Below, one piece after another: positions 1-10,248 of a DNA stretch of 64,000 bases. How positions within the stretch are numbered: the stretch's first letter is position 1; every line of letters starts with the position of its first letter. Source of the stretch: Odontocerum albicorne (Eukaryota; Arthropoda; Insecta; Trichoptera; Odontoceridae); contig OX463849.1 of the NCBI GenBank assembly GCA_949825065.1, forward strand, positions 620,001 through 684,000. Reading direction: 5' to 3'. A program made the position numbers and the translations under genes. The notes beneath the pieces are model-generated. The model did no database searches. It was given only the letters and a program-made list of their open reading frames with translations, and was not told where the DNA came from.

Positions 1-471
1 GTATGTAATAGATATGCAATCATAGATAGACAATTTTCTCAATGTCAATGATACCAAATTCTGGCATATCAATAATTATGGAAATTAATTAAACATATTA
101 GAGGCCCTGGATATATCAGTCAGTAGATTGAGATGAACACTTGGTAGACATATATGTTTCCAAGGTCTCACTGCTGTATGCCGAGGTCATTTTCTGCCTC
201 CCTCCATCCACAATCCCTACTCTGAACTTTTATCCTTTGATACATGTAGTCTATCGGGGCAGCTTGGGCATAATTCAGTCGTATTTATGCTCCCTTCGGG
301 TGAAAACCTTAGGGTCACGCCATTATCTTTAGTGGAAAAAATTGTTTTACTAAAAAAATGATGCCTTGAAACCTCCATAGTGTTAATGTCTTAACTATAA
401 ATAATATATAAATTACAGTGCTATTAAAATTTATATTTTTAAAGGGAAGTATCACAAATTCTATTTTCCAG
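1..471 (+). other. Intron sequence upstream of the RPC4 last exon
   Basis: No coding exon is recognised here. The stretch ends in a pyrimidine-rich acceptor (CTATTTTCCAG at 461-471) directly in front of the RPC4 exon, so it is most simply intron of that gene. A short open frame at 141-332 has no recognisable domain. Confidence 0.55.
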
Positions 472-738
472 AACAATGTATGCACAGCGAGGCATTTAGA
501 AGAAGGACAAATAGGAAAAATTGTAATATTCAAGTCGGGAAAGATCAAATTGGTGATCGGCAACACTTACTATGACTTGTCAATGGGTACACAGGCGTGC
601 TTTCGGCAGGACGTGATGTCTGTCTCCGTGGATAGTGAGGCGCGCAGTGGCTCTGTGGTGAACCTGGGGCCCATCCAGAGCAAGCTCACTGCCACGCCCG
701 ACTGGGAGAGGATGTTCCAGCAGATGGAAGCCAGTTGA
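472..738 (+). CDS. Polr3d: DNA-directed RNA polymerase III subunit RPC4, last exon
   Basis: This is the C-terminal exon of RPC4, a nuclear subunit of RNA polymerase III that pairs with RPC5 and acts in promoter opening, termination and reinitiation. About 88 residues remain. They contain the family's C-terminal signature: EEGQIGKIVIFKSGK, then the small-hydrophobic run around YYDLSMG, then a closing TPDWERMFQQME segment matching the usual PDFE-type end. The exon opens at a good acceptor (TTTTCCAG ending at 471) on a codon boundary and stops with TGA at 736-738. Upstream exons lie outside the window. Recognition is from family memory of animal POLR3D C-termini; the length and position of the stop fit. 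Confidence 0.85.
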   Translation, partial: NNVCTARHLEEGQIGKIVIFKSGKIKLVIGNTYYDLSMGTQACFRQDVMSVSVDSEARSGSVVNLGPIQSKLTATPDWERMFQQMEAS

Positions 739-776
739 AACTGGTTTTATTTATATTAATTTTGTATTTATTTGTT

Positions 777-782
777 AATAAA
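777..782 (+). promoter_or_regulatory. Poly(A) signal of Polr3d
   Basis: AATAAA lies about 40 bases after the RPC4 stop codon, followed by a T-rich stretch, as expected for a short 3' UTR. Confidence 0.6.
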
Positions 783-809
783 TTGTTTTTTAAGAGATGT
801 GTATTTTAT

Positions 810-1335
810 TGAGTGAACAGGTTAAGGAATTCTACTATGAGGGTGGGGTGGATCAAATATAAACGAACCCTTTTTTGTTTTAATTTTTTTATTTGCAGAA
901 AGAAAAAGACCAAGTACACATCATTTTTCTACATAATCTCCTGCTTTAGAAATACATTTTTCCCAGCGGATCGGTAGTTTTTTTATACCGTCATCGTAAA
1001 ATTACACGCTCTAAAACAAGTCTCATTTTTATTTGATCCACCTTAGTATTTAGGTAGTATTTTCTTAGAGGATGGAAGAAGTAATAGGAAACAACATGAA
1101 TAAGGCACTAAACCATATAATTGAACCAGACAGTATCAAAATCTGTTAAGATGATAATCCACAACAGAATTTTAGTGCCAACTTGGATAAATGGAAGTGA
1201 AACCCGAATGTGGAAAGACTGAAAACAACCTAATGGCGAAAAAATGTGTGCATTTAGATGAATATATGGGAATAAAAATGTATGACAGAATAAGGTGATT
1301 ATGAATGTATTGTATGTGAAATGAAGGCTGATGTA
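810..1335 (+). mobile_element. RTE-like LINE copy (family A), 5' part, interrupted
   Basis: Degenerate 3'-half sequence of a non-LTR retrotransposon that recurs at 13.99, 22.44, 24.49, 33.69, 46.26, 53.38, 59.56 and 63.68 kb. Shared landmarks are a GRVKRDIERR-type segment, a QTVSK/PDSIKI segment, a RIHG-MYDRIRNEV segment and later L-WFGHVERMNEDRL. This copy contains a small MITE at 838-1043 and is cut by piggyBac at 1336. Its continuation is at 4609. Multiple stops and frameshifts make it dead. RTE assignment rests on the typical C-terminal motifs and is an inference. Confidence 0.7.
838..1043 (-). mobile_element. Mariner-derived MITE nested in LINE family A
   Basis: About 206 bp bounded by TA (836-837 and 1044-1045) with related termini: GGGTGGATCAAATA-type sequence on the left and TATTTGATCCACCT on the right. 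The minus strand of 927-977 still reads LPIRWEKCISKAGDYVE, the usual extreme C-terminus of mariner transposases. It is therefore an internally deleted mariner, not an unrelated MITE. It splits the LINE between its EEFYYL and GSIF segments. Confidence 0.65.
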
Positions 1336-2112
1336 TTAACACTTGTTGTGCGGGAAAGGTGTTTCTACCCGCGCGCCTGACTGGTACTTAACTGCGGGAC
1401 GGGTAGTTCTACCTTTCGCCCTGGCTCCACTTGATACGCGAAAAAAGCATACACATTTAATGGTTTAATACAAGTATTTTATATCATTCTCTAGAAAAGG
1501 ATCCAAACTACATAAACAAGAACTAAAAATTTAAGTATTTGTTCAGTTAACCTTTTTGTGTTCGTGTCTTTTACTTACAAATATTCCCGCGCAGCTCGAA
1601 TAGAGCTAATGAATAACAGAGCTATTTGAACTGTGGATAGTACGTTTAATCAGTTTATGAAAAGGAATTTGTTAACATATGATTTAAATATGAGTCTAAG
1701 ATATTGATAAGATTTTTTTCTAATAATCACACAGTTACTGCATCCATCAGTGAGCGAACTATATCCAAGTATGAAAAGTTTCGAGGTATATTTTTTCTTA
1801 TGAGAATGGTAAAATTTTATCTGTCTCCTTCTGACATTTGAATATCCATGCATAAGTGAGTGAAAAAATGAGATTATATGAATTCTTTAATGACTTATCC
1901 CTTGCAAGTTTGGGATGTATCGGCCAGCAATGGCACGCGAACCGTAATAAATCATAACGTAAGTGGAACAACTATTTGGATATTTTAAATCCACTTAGAA
2001 CTGTACTGAAGATTTGGACTGAAATTTTAGTTTTGAAATTCGATGCAATAAAACGATTGCGTTATTTTTCAGTTGAATATATTTAATTTCTAATTATTTT
2101 AATCTTTCAAAA

Positions 2113-3831
2113 ATGGCTTCAGAAAATTACGAAAGTGATGAAGATATATTTGCGGATAATTTATCCGCATGTTCTGGTGAAGAGTTGCCTGAATTAGATA
2201 GTGATAATTATACAAGTGATAGTGATAGTGAAGATTTTAGTTGCAGAAGACGAGTACCAGTGATGCCATTACAATTCAGTGATTCTGAAGAAAGTGAAGT
2301 GGAGGAAGTAGAGGAATGGTCTGAAATAGACAATCCACCGCATATTGAACCATTTTTAGGTCATGTTGGTGTTTGTGTAACATTAGAAAATTCTGAAAAT
2401 ATAAAAGATGTAGTAAGTTTATTTATTGGAGATGATTTACTTGATATAATGGTAGAAGAGAGCAATCGATACCGTACACAAAATGAATCACGGATCAAGA
2501 AAATGAAGAAATCAATCAAGTGGAAGCTCATAAATCTCTTAGAGATGAAAAAAATTCTCGGATTAATTTTGCTTATGGGGCAAGTTCGAAAAGATACGAG
2601 AGACGATTATTGGTCAACAGATTCCAGTATAGAAACACCAATATTTTCAAAAACAATGAGTCGTGATCGTTTTAGACAAATTTGGCAATCGTGGCACTTT
2701 TCAAATAACGAACAAATCATAGATCCCAACGATCGTCTTGAAAAAATTAGGCCAATTGTTGCATACATAGTACCAAAGTTTTCTTCAGTTTACAAGCCTC
2801 AAAGGGAACTTTCTTTGGATGAAAGTATTATACCGTGGCGAGGAAGGCTCTCATTTAAAGTGTACAATGCATCTAAAATTATAAAATATGGTATTCTGGT
2901 GCCCATGGTTAGTGAAGCCACTACAGGGCAGGGTACATCTGCAATATGGAAATTTACAGTGGGACAGGAAGACGATTATTAGATACTATTCATTTGCTTC
3001 TTGGTCCGTACATCAATGTGTGGCATCATGTGTACATGGATAATTATTATAATAGTGTGCAAACTAGTGAAACACTTTTGGAACATAAAATAAGGACGTG
3101 CGGATGAGAATAAATCGAGGCTTCCTAGAATGTTTTAAAAACGTAAATCTAAGGACAGGTCAAAGAATTTTCCGTCGACAAAAGGAAGTATTGTTACAAC
3201 TTTGGAAATCTAAGAGAGACGTTCGAATGATTTCAACAATACATCCATCTACCATTCTTGAAAGTCATAACATTGGTTGGAATACAAAACAAGACATTTG
3301 GAAACCACTTAGCGTAATAGAATATAATAAATACATGAAAGGGGTTGATCGAGCTGATCAATATTTATCATATCACTCAGTTATTCGAAAAACAAAAAAA
3401 TGGACAAAGAGAGTTGTTTTGTACCTTTTGAATTGTGCTTTATTTAATTCTTTTAGTGTGTATAAGACACTAAATCCGACAAAAAGAATAACCTACAAAC
3501 AGTTTTTGCGCAGTGTGGCCAAGTTTCGGATATCCGATGATATTACTAGAACTGATACAAATTTAGAGGAACCAGGGCAGGGCCATCTACATCACAATCT
3601 TCTAGGAGCGTAGGTAAAAGTGATCCTCCAGGGAGACTATCACTCGATATGAAAAAACATAAAGCTATAAAAATTATTACCACAGGTAAAATAAAATATC
3701 CACAAAGACAGTGTCGAGTGTGTTCAGTGCATAAAAAGAAAGGTTTGACGAGTTATATGTGTAAATTTTGTGACGTTCCCCTTCACAGGGGTGATTGTTT
3801 TCATAATTATCATACTTTATCTCGATATTAG
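2113..3831 (+). pseudogene. piggyBac transposase, frameshifted
   Basis: Cut-and-paste DDD transposase. The first frame (2113-2982) has an acidic N-terminus, the DDE_Tnp_1_7 core start and ELSLDESIIPWRGR with the first catalytic Asp. It then breaks near 2935. The second Asp region reads VYMDNYYNS in another frame near 3030-3056. A third frame (3098-3613) carries YMKGVDRADQYL with the third catalytic Asp. The final frame (3649-3831) is the C-terminal cysteine-rich zinc domain: CRVC, CKFC, then a C/H pair. All domains of the usual roughly 580-residue family are present in order. At least two frameshifts and a stop separate them, and a short extra segment (GQGT) near 2928 may be a small insertion. 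Confidence 0.88.
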
Positions 3832-4019
3832 AACAATATTTTTCCTTTGCGAATTCTTATGGGTATAGTGAAAAAGATATTTTTAACATAAACTTGCTGT
3901 AAATAAGTGATTAACGCTATGTATACTTTAATTTATTTGTTTTAAAAAAGAACACATAACTAGGGAGCAAAATATGGTGTGTTTTCAAAAATTCATTGAA
4001 AAATAACCAATAATTTGGA

Positions 4020-4520
4020 AGATAAAATAAGGACGTTGCATACATAGTACCAAAGTTTTCTTCAGTTTACAAGCCTCAAAGGGAACTTTCTTTGGATGAA
4101 AGTATTATACCGTGGCGAGGAAGGCTCTCATTTAAAGTGTACAATGCATCTAAAATTATAAAATATGGTATTCTGGTGCGCGTGGTTAGTGAAGCCACTA
4201 CAGGGTACATCTGCAATATGGAAATTTACAGTGGGACAGGAAGACGATTATTAGATACTATTCATTTGCTTCGTGGTCCGTACATCAATTTGTGGCATCA
4301 TGTGTAATTGATAATTATTATCATAGTGTACAAACTAGTGAAATACTTTAGTGAAAAATATATTGTTTACATAAACTTTCTGTAAATAAGTGATTAACGC
4401 CATGTATACTTTAATTAATTTGTTTTAAAAAATAACCCATAACTAGGGAGCAACATATGGTAAGTGTGTTTTCAAAAATTCATTGAAAAATAACTAATAA
4501 TTTGGAAGATAGAGCGATTT
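4020..4520 (+). repeat. Partial internal duplication inside the piggyBac element
   Basis: 4035-4345 repeats the transposase segment 2757-3075, again including the first catalytic Asp region. 4354-4510 repeats the 3' non-coding segment 3870-4015. The junctions sit at the word ATAAAATAAGGACG, which also occurs at 3087. This suggests duplication by recombination or template switching at that short homology, followed by loss of the middle of the transposase in the second copy. Confidence 0.75.
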
Positions 4521-4608
4521 TTGTAAATAAAAAGAAATTGTCACATTCCACTGGTTTACGCCCGCTGCACGTACCTATGAACTCGCAGCGGCACCCGCAT
4601 ATTAAGTG

Positions 4609-4890
4609 TTAAGATGAAGAGCACTCTGAGATAGTTTGAGCATGTAGAATAAAATAATGAAGAAAGACTAACAAAAGAAATATATAGTGCAAATGTAAGT
4701 GAAAGGCATGGTAGAGGAAGACCAAGGAAAGTATGGTTGGATCAAGTGAATATTTTGAAAAAAGGAAATATAGTCGGAGAAATCATAGTTGTATGAGATG
4801 ACTTGATGTAGATGAGGTGAAAGATGTTTGTGATGAGGAGTCGGACTATTTCCTCTCCGCTTACCTTAACAGGGAAACGGCGTGATGATA
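4609..4890 (+). mobile_element. LINE family A, 3' part after piggyBac insertion
   Basis: Continues the copy of 810-1335 directly after the TTAA. Segments for WFGHVERMNEERL, GRPRKVWLDQV and the non-coding 3' end (TTACCTTAACAGGGAAACGG, then a TATG-type tail) are recognisable. The same 3' terminus appears at 21.0, 34.4, 47.5 and 60.4 kb. Confidence 0.7.
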
Positions 4891-4954
4891 TGAATCGCAC
4901 TGTTATAAACGTCTAAGTTTTACAATTAGAATATCTCGAGACTGATAGCATTAA

Positions 4955-5370
4955 TATCCTGTGAAATTTTTATATTTATGGTATATATACCATGAATATC
5001 TCAGGAACTTATTTGTCCTAAAAGAGGGTGATTACCCAAAATATGCACACCATATCGAACTTTTAACAGTATCTAATTATAGAAGCCTCGAAACAAGAAA
5101 GCAGGAGTCCATTGCATTATTCATATTAAAAGTACTGCAATGTAAATTCTACTTTCCCGCAATATTAGAGACACTGCAAGAAATCCCCCTCTATTCTGTG
5201 TACCAACCTGCAGAACCGATGTGATGGCTAAGCATGTAGAGATATTGAGCGACACGACACAGTGGATGTATTCTCGGCATCGCCTAGCACTGAGAGGAAT
5301 CCGCCCTAGTATTGTTTCACATGAGTAAAAAATCAGACCCACATTATGTAACAGGAGAAATCCATATGAG
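4955..5370 (+). mobile_element. Jockey/CR1-like LINE (family C) 3' fragment
   Basis: Strongly decayed copy of the region after the reverse transcriptase. Segments equivalent to YRSLETRRQESIA, FNCPAI and MAKH match the minus-strand copies at 34.6-34.9 and 49.0-49.3 kb. Stops and indels throughout. Confidence 0.65.
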
Positions 5371-5525
5371 AACAAAAAAATTTTTTTTAATAAAAACTTC
5401 TTTTGACAGTTCAACGATTTTATTTTAGTAACAAAGCAAATAAATCTATCTATATTAAGTTAACACTAAACGCGCATTGTCCAGGGTGCAACATATTATG
5501 TACAGAATATCTTAAAATATCGAGC

Positions 5526-5696
5526 CTATGAAAAGGCTTCAGCATTGGACTCTTCTTGCAGTGCGGTGGTACTCTCCCGGCCAGGGTAGATGGTCCCCTC
5601 GAGGTCGATAGCGAAGTTATAGTCCACCACACTCTCCAAAGATTTCTCTATTACTTCATCCAGCATCTCTGGTGTTATGAATGTTTTGCTCTGTTC
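5526..5696 (-). CDS. mRpS26: Mitochondrial ribosomal protein mS26, exon 2 (C-terminus)
   Basis: The second exon encodes the last 56 residues of mS26, a component of the mitochondrial small ribosomal subunit. It begins EQSKTFITPEMLDEVIEKSL and continues with VVDYNFAIDLEGTIYPG. This is the family's FIT-x-ENLE...YN-A-x-x-EG ending. The acceptor is TTGTAATTCCAG at 5708-5697 (minus strand). The exon joins exon 1 in phase 0 and ends with TAG at 5528-5526. A possible AATAAA on the minus strand lies near 5419-5424, about 100 bases downstream. A LINE fragment abuts the 3' side. Confidence 0.85.
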   Translation of the reverse strand, partial: EQSKTFITPEMLDEVIEKSLESVVDYNFAIDLEGTIYPGRESTTALQEESNAEAFS

Positions 5697-6664
5697 CTGG
5701 AATTACAAAAAATAAAAAAAACTACAATTCAGTAATTTAAAAACAAATGAAAATATTTTTATTTTCAAGGAATATTTTATATTCTAGTTCTTAATAGCAT
5801 TCTTTCAGTGCCACTGAATTGGTGATTACTAGAGGAGATGCCTCTTTACCTTGAGCCATATGAATCAGCTTCCAAGATTTAATGGTACTCGTATCATAGA
5901 GTATCAAATGATGAAATTTTGAGAAGAGCAAACTCCTGTCATATAGAGATTTTGGTGTTACATGCTCTTCTGCGTCGCTCTGGACACGTAGCTCGCATGC
6001 CTGAATAGAGACTCCTAAGAAATATTCTCTTGACTTTCGTTTATCTATAGCTTATTGAGTTTTTTTCATTCTAATATTCAATAGCTAGGTAGTAACTTGA
6101 ACCTTTCCCTTCCTGTGCTAAAAAAATGTGTGTGCCGGTGCTGTGTATTCAATATATAGTACATGTAAAAATGAGCGATTTAAAATTGAAAAAATTAGAA
6201 TATTCATAGTCAATCGCTTACATTAATTAAATTTGAAGTCAAAAGTGATAATAATTGAAATTTCATTGCTGAAAACACGTAAAAAAACATTGGCCAACTT
6301 TCACAAAACGGGCGAAGCGACCACCTCAAACGAATGCCCGCGAGCTACTAAGCGAGAGAAGTGAGCGAACTGAGATTCTATTGTATTCCCATATACCGAA
6401 GTAGAGTGAGAGTGAGACTTGAATAGCGTCGGTTCTCACTCATAGCGGTTTTTTAGAATGAATATACCTACATCACACACTGGCACACGTTTGATTGTAT
6501 TGGTGAATTTATTCCCGATTTTCACAAAATATCTCTGATGTAGCCGATAAGTGCTAATTATTATTAATATTTTTTCATTCAATGCGTAAATGTATTACGG
6601 AGGAATACCTAAAATCTGAACCCAGTATTTATAGAGATATTAAAGTTTTTAGAAGCAACGTGTA

Positions 6665-7340
6665 CTAGTTAAATAAATAAATAAATAATAGGTTTATTGA
6701 TAGCAACATAGTATGTACAGATTATATTTAAATAACACTTCTAAAACACATAAATTGCAGATAATACATCCCCTCGGCCAAGATACACCCCACCAATATA
6801 GGGCGAACCCAGCCACGGGGACACCAGATGTTTTTCAGCCCACACCCTTGAACACGTAGAACAAGAATATATAAAAAAAATAAATAGATGACAAAAAAAA
6901 AAATACATTCAAGAGAGAAGACACTAAAAGGTCCGGGCTCATCCCACAAACATTCCCCCGGCCGAGATACACCCCACCAATGTAGGGCGAGCTCGACCGC
7001 AAGTGCATCAGGGGGCTTCCATCCCACACCCCCGCATATCTAGATTAAATAATAAATAGAAAAAAGAAAAAAACAAAAACGTATGGCAGAAAACAAAATA
7101 AAAAGTAAACCCACATATACCACCTCAGGTTGACTGTCAGCAAGAGCGAGAAAAAAAAAAAAAAAAGAAAAGCCTCATCACAGAAAAGTTACACATCACA
7201 GGAAAGGAAGGGTTAAGGAAGAAATATTGAATCGGGGACAAAAATAAGCTGGGATACAAGTCTCATCTCGGGAGCTGTCTCTGAAAATCGGGGATGATTG
7301 GTCACTTAATCTTAGTGTCTTCTACCTAATGTAACTACTG
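6665..7340 (-). repeat. LINE-like 3' UTR with a duplicated segment of about 190 bp
   Basis: Starts on the plus strand with repeated AAATAAAT, the reverse-strand look of a LINE tail. Two similar blocks follow (about 6763-6860 and 6950-7045), each with GGCC(A/G)AGATACACCCCACC and a TAGGGCGA core. No reading frame has a recognisable domain. The 60-100 residue open frames across it are chance frames in the duplicated GC-rich block. Confidence 0.5.
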
Positions 7341-7529
7341 CTAACCCGTACTCCACACGTGGCGGCAAACAATAGCGGTCATAAAAATTCCCAACTCATA
7401 TTTTGTCTGGTACAAATTGTCTTCCAAATATCTTCTAATAATCAGTTCATACCTAGACTGTATTGCATTTGTGTCTTGTTAAGTTTTTCCTACGTTTTTA
7501 CGTATTTTTATTTCGCTATTTCTATTGGT

Positions 7530-7912
7530 TTTTTTTTGGCTGTCCAGAGCGAGGCTTGTCTTCGACGCTGAAATCTCCATCCTTGAAACGTCGAAACCAT
7601 TCCCTACATGATTTATCAGTTGGAGCAGCGTCACCATAAACCTCGACAAACATTCGATGGGCTTCAGCTGCACTTTTCTTCCAATGAAAGCAGAAAATTA
7701 AAATCTCCCGCAAATGCTGCTTGGTTAACACAAAATTCGACATTTTCAACACTGGACAAAACAAGGTTTTTGCATGAAACTCAAAGCGATATAAACTGAA
7801 TATTATTGGCAGATGTCTAATCTCTCTGAAACCGCCAAAATCGGCTGTCACTAAGAACCATTCATAACAGCCAGAGCCATCTTTTGGAAACGGACCGAAC
7901 TAATTAGTACTC
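7530..7912 (-). pseudogene. Truncated mariner transposase, DNA-binding part only
   Basis: The minus strand from 7743 reads MSNFVLTKQHLREILIFCF and then a KSAAEAHRMFVEVYGDAAP and WFRRFKDGDFSVEDKPRSG segment. These are the paired-like helix-turn-helix and linker of a cecropia/mellifera-type mariner. The frame ends about 65 residues in, and no DDD catalytic core follows, so this is a 5' fragment. It lies in the mRpS26 intron. Confidence 0.8.
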
Positions 7913-8451
7913 CCAATAGTAAAATCGTCTGAATTGTTTAGTTATAATTATACAAATATTAAATTATTTTGTGTTTGTAGCACATATTTTATTTTTCTTT
8001 AATATTATTTTACATTGTTAAATTAGTTTATATTAGGTATTTTTTCAAATATAGTCTTTATATCGGACATTTTTTAAGTAAAATATATCATATGGATGCA
8101 AACACATTAGGAAAGAGACGAGGTATTATTGTCCAGATTGTAAAGTAGGTCATTGTTTCCTTACTTTCATTTATCATACCAAAAGTGTTTTGATTTTTAT
8201 TTTGCAAAACCCTGTGTTGACGAACCCTGACGAGTATGATACAAATAATTGTATAAAAATAACAGACATTTTATTTTTACATGCTTTGTGAAATCTACTC
8301 TGACAAAATTAACAGTTTGAAAAATGAAGTTAAAAAAAACCCGCATATTTTAGTTACACTCATAGAAAAAACCTGAAAGTAAGGGGGTTAGAACTGAAAA
8401 TAAAGCTTAACATAAAATAAGAATTGAATTTACAAATGATCTACAAAATAC

Positions 8452-8940
8452 CTTGAACATTCTTATTTTCTCATCTGCCTCCTGTACGAATTTCTCAGAT
8501 ATTTCATCTCTGCGTGACATGATTCTTAATATCTGTTCCTCCCTCAGCTTGCCTTCTTCCTCCAGTCTTTTATTACGCGTCGCGGCAACCTCCGCATTCC
8601 ACAAGTCGTTCTCTCGCATGCACCGCTCGAACTCGTGAGCCTCCTCTTCTAAGCTCTTGGCGGAGAGAACGTTTTCCAAGGATAACCTCTCGCGAGACTG
8701 CTCGTCAAATAGAAACCTTCTGATGCTCCTGATTTGTGTCCTGTAATTGTTGTGCAATCTCGCCAGCTCCAGTTTGTCCTCTTCGGGGATCACGGGCCTC
8801 GGGGGGATTTTGAACATTTTGGATTTAGCCATCGGCATCCAGACCGGCTTCCTAATGGGCAACCGCCGGAACCTCACTGTCTGTGTGAATACTTTACATT
8901 CTGGCCCGATAAAAACTTGTATTAAGGAAGACTGAAACAT
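8452..8940 (-). CDS. mRpS26: Mitochondrial ribosomal protein mS26, exon 1
   Basis: 163 codons from ATG at 8940-8938. The product begins MFQSSLIQVF and has a basic, hydrophobic N-terminus suited to mitochondrial import. It continues with RKPVWMPMAKSKMFKIPPRP and a long charged helical region (ELARLHNNYRTQIRSIRRF to EEQILRIMSRRDEISEKF), typical of mS26. The exon ends after IRMFK with donor GTATTTTG. With exon 2 the protein is 219 residues, close to the roughly 205 of the human protein. A TTG at 8958 in the same frame would extend it, but ATG at 8940 is the sensible start. The neighbouring CycH gene is divergently placed, 1.3 kb away. Confidence 0.87.
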
Positions 8941-10248
8941 TTTCAAAAATATTTTCAATGGATAACTGTTTGACAGATTTAATCAAAATAAAAGTGAGGT
9001 TACTACCATAGACAAGAAATGTTATTATTATACTCTCAATCACACGGTTGAAACTCAAGATAAAAAACAACACATTAGTTGGAGAATATTTTATTGCGTG
9101 GTTAAGCTTATGATGTGGACGTTTCGAAATGTTGAAATTTTCATCTTCAGGGCTTGTTCGTAGCCAACTACGGACAATCCGAAAAACCTTGTCCAACTGA
9201 TACGAAGAACCGCGAAAACCTCAAAACACATTTCAAAACAACACATAATTTTAAAAAAAAAGTAACTATTCTCATACGCGGTGAGTAAATGTGCGAGTGT
9301 TATTGACTCTTCACGTGAAGTAGTGTTACTAATACGTGCGTTGACGAACCACGAGTTTTGTGTGTACTCTAGAGGTTTAAACCCGAAGGTTTGATTATGG
9401 ATGTGTATATCGTGTGATAATTGGACGTCTGAAGTATTTTAGTGGCTTTGTGGTAATTTAGATAACGTTTTGAAAGGGTACTGGGTGTTTAGTATAACTG
9501 TCCTAAGATCACAGTTCGTTATTGTACGACAGGCAATAATACTTGCATTTTTGTTCAGTGTGTTCTAGAATTAAAAGTTAAGTTAAGAATTAAAACTTTT
9601 TAACGAGACTGCGATCTATTTTAATGAATTTTTTGGATGCCAACAGTAATAAAATTCTGTTTATTATTGGGAATTAAACTCGAATAAATAAATTTTTATA
9701 AAATAATGTAATTTTATGTTACAATATTCAATGGAAACGTGATGTAGTTTTATATCATTTTCATAATTTTCTTAGAATATTAAATTTCATGTGCAAGACA
9801 ATTTAATTATGAGATTCTTGAAAAAATATCTACTTTGTATAGGTTTGCAAAGAACAGAATATTTTAAAAGCACATTTTAACCATAAAATACCTACTAAAC
9901 GAGCTTGATATTTTTGCATACCTATCTTTTGATCGACCTATCTTTTTTTGATATTTCAAAGAAAAAAGTGTTTGTGGATTGGATCCTTTGAATAATTATG
10001 TTAATTTATTATATTGATGATATAATGTATATACGATCTAATATGATGTAAATGGCTTGGCCCCAATACTTTTTTGTGGAAGATCATAAACATCACGAGA
10101 GGTAGGGCAATACTTATATTATGACAGCTGTCAAAGTTTAGTTTAGTTTCGGTTAAATATTATTTGAATGCAGTTGATTTTTTGTAGGAATATTCGTGAA
10201 TAGTGAATTAGACAATTTGTCGAGTAACTTTTTAAGTTAGATATTAAA
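8941..10248. other. Intergenic region between mRpS26 and CycH
   Basis: Must contain the divergent promoters of both genes, but I see no clear TATA box. 9060-9260 has a patch resembling repeat sequence (TTTCGAAATGTTGAAATTTT). The word GACAGCTGTC at 10122-10131 is a palindrome about 120 bases before the CycH start. No further gene seen. Confidence 0.5.

Larger units (their letters stand above)
1340..4608 (+). mobile_element. piggyBac-type DNA transposon, 3269 bp, TTAA duplicated
   Basis: TTAA flanks both ends (1336-1339 and 4609-4612). Terminal inverted repeats are CACTTGTTGTGCGGG on the left and CCCGCATATTAAGTG on the right, agreeing at 12 or 13 of 15 positions. It encodes a piggyBac transposase (2113-3831, broken) and carries a partial internal duplication (about 4020-4520). 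Joining the flanks across one TTAA restores the LINE family A sequence seen intact at 24.9 kb, so the insertion site is proven within the window. The element cannot make a full transposase. Confidence 0.88.
5697..8451 (-). other. mRpS26 intron (about 2.75 kb), filled with repeats
   Basis: Bounded by a GTATTT donor next to 8452 and a CCAG acceptor at 5700-5697, both on the minus strand. It holds a LINE-like 3' tail with a tandem duplication (6665-7340) and a truncated mariner (7530-7912). The remaining parts, including 5700-6660 and 7913-8400, show no gene that I recognise. 6270-6480 has a GC-richer patch with GCGAG-type words of unknown origin. Confidence 0.75.
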
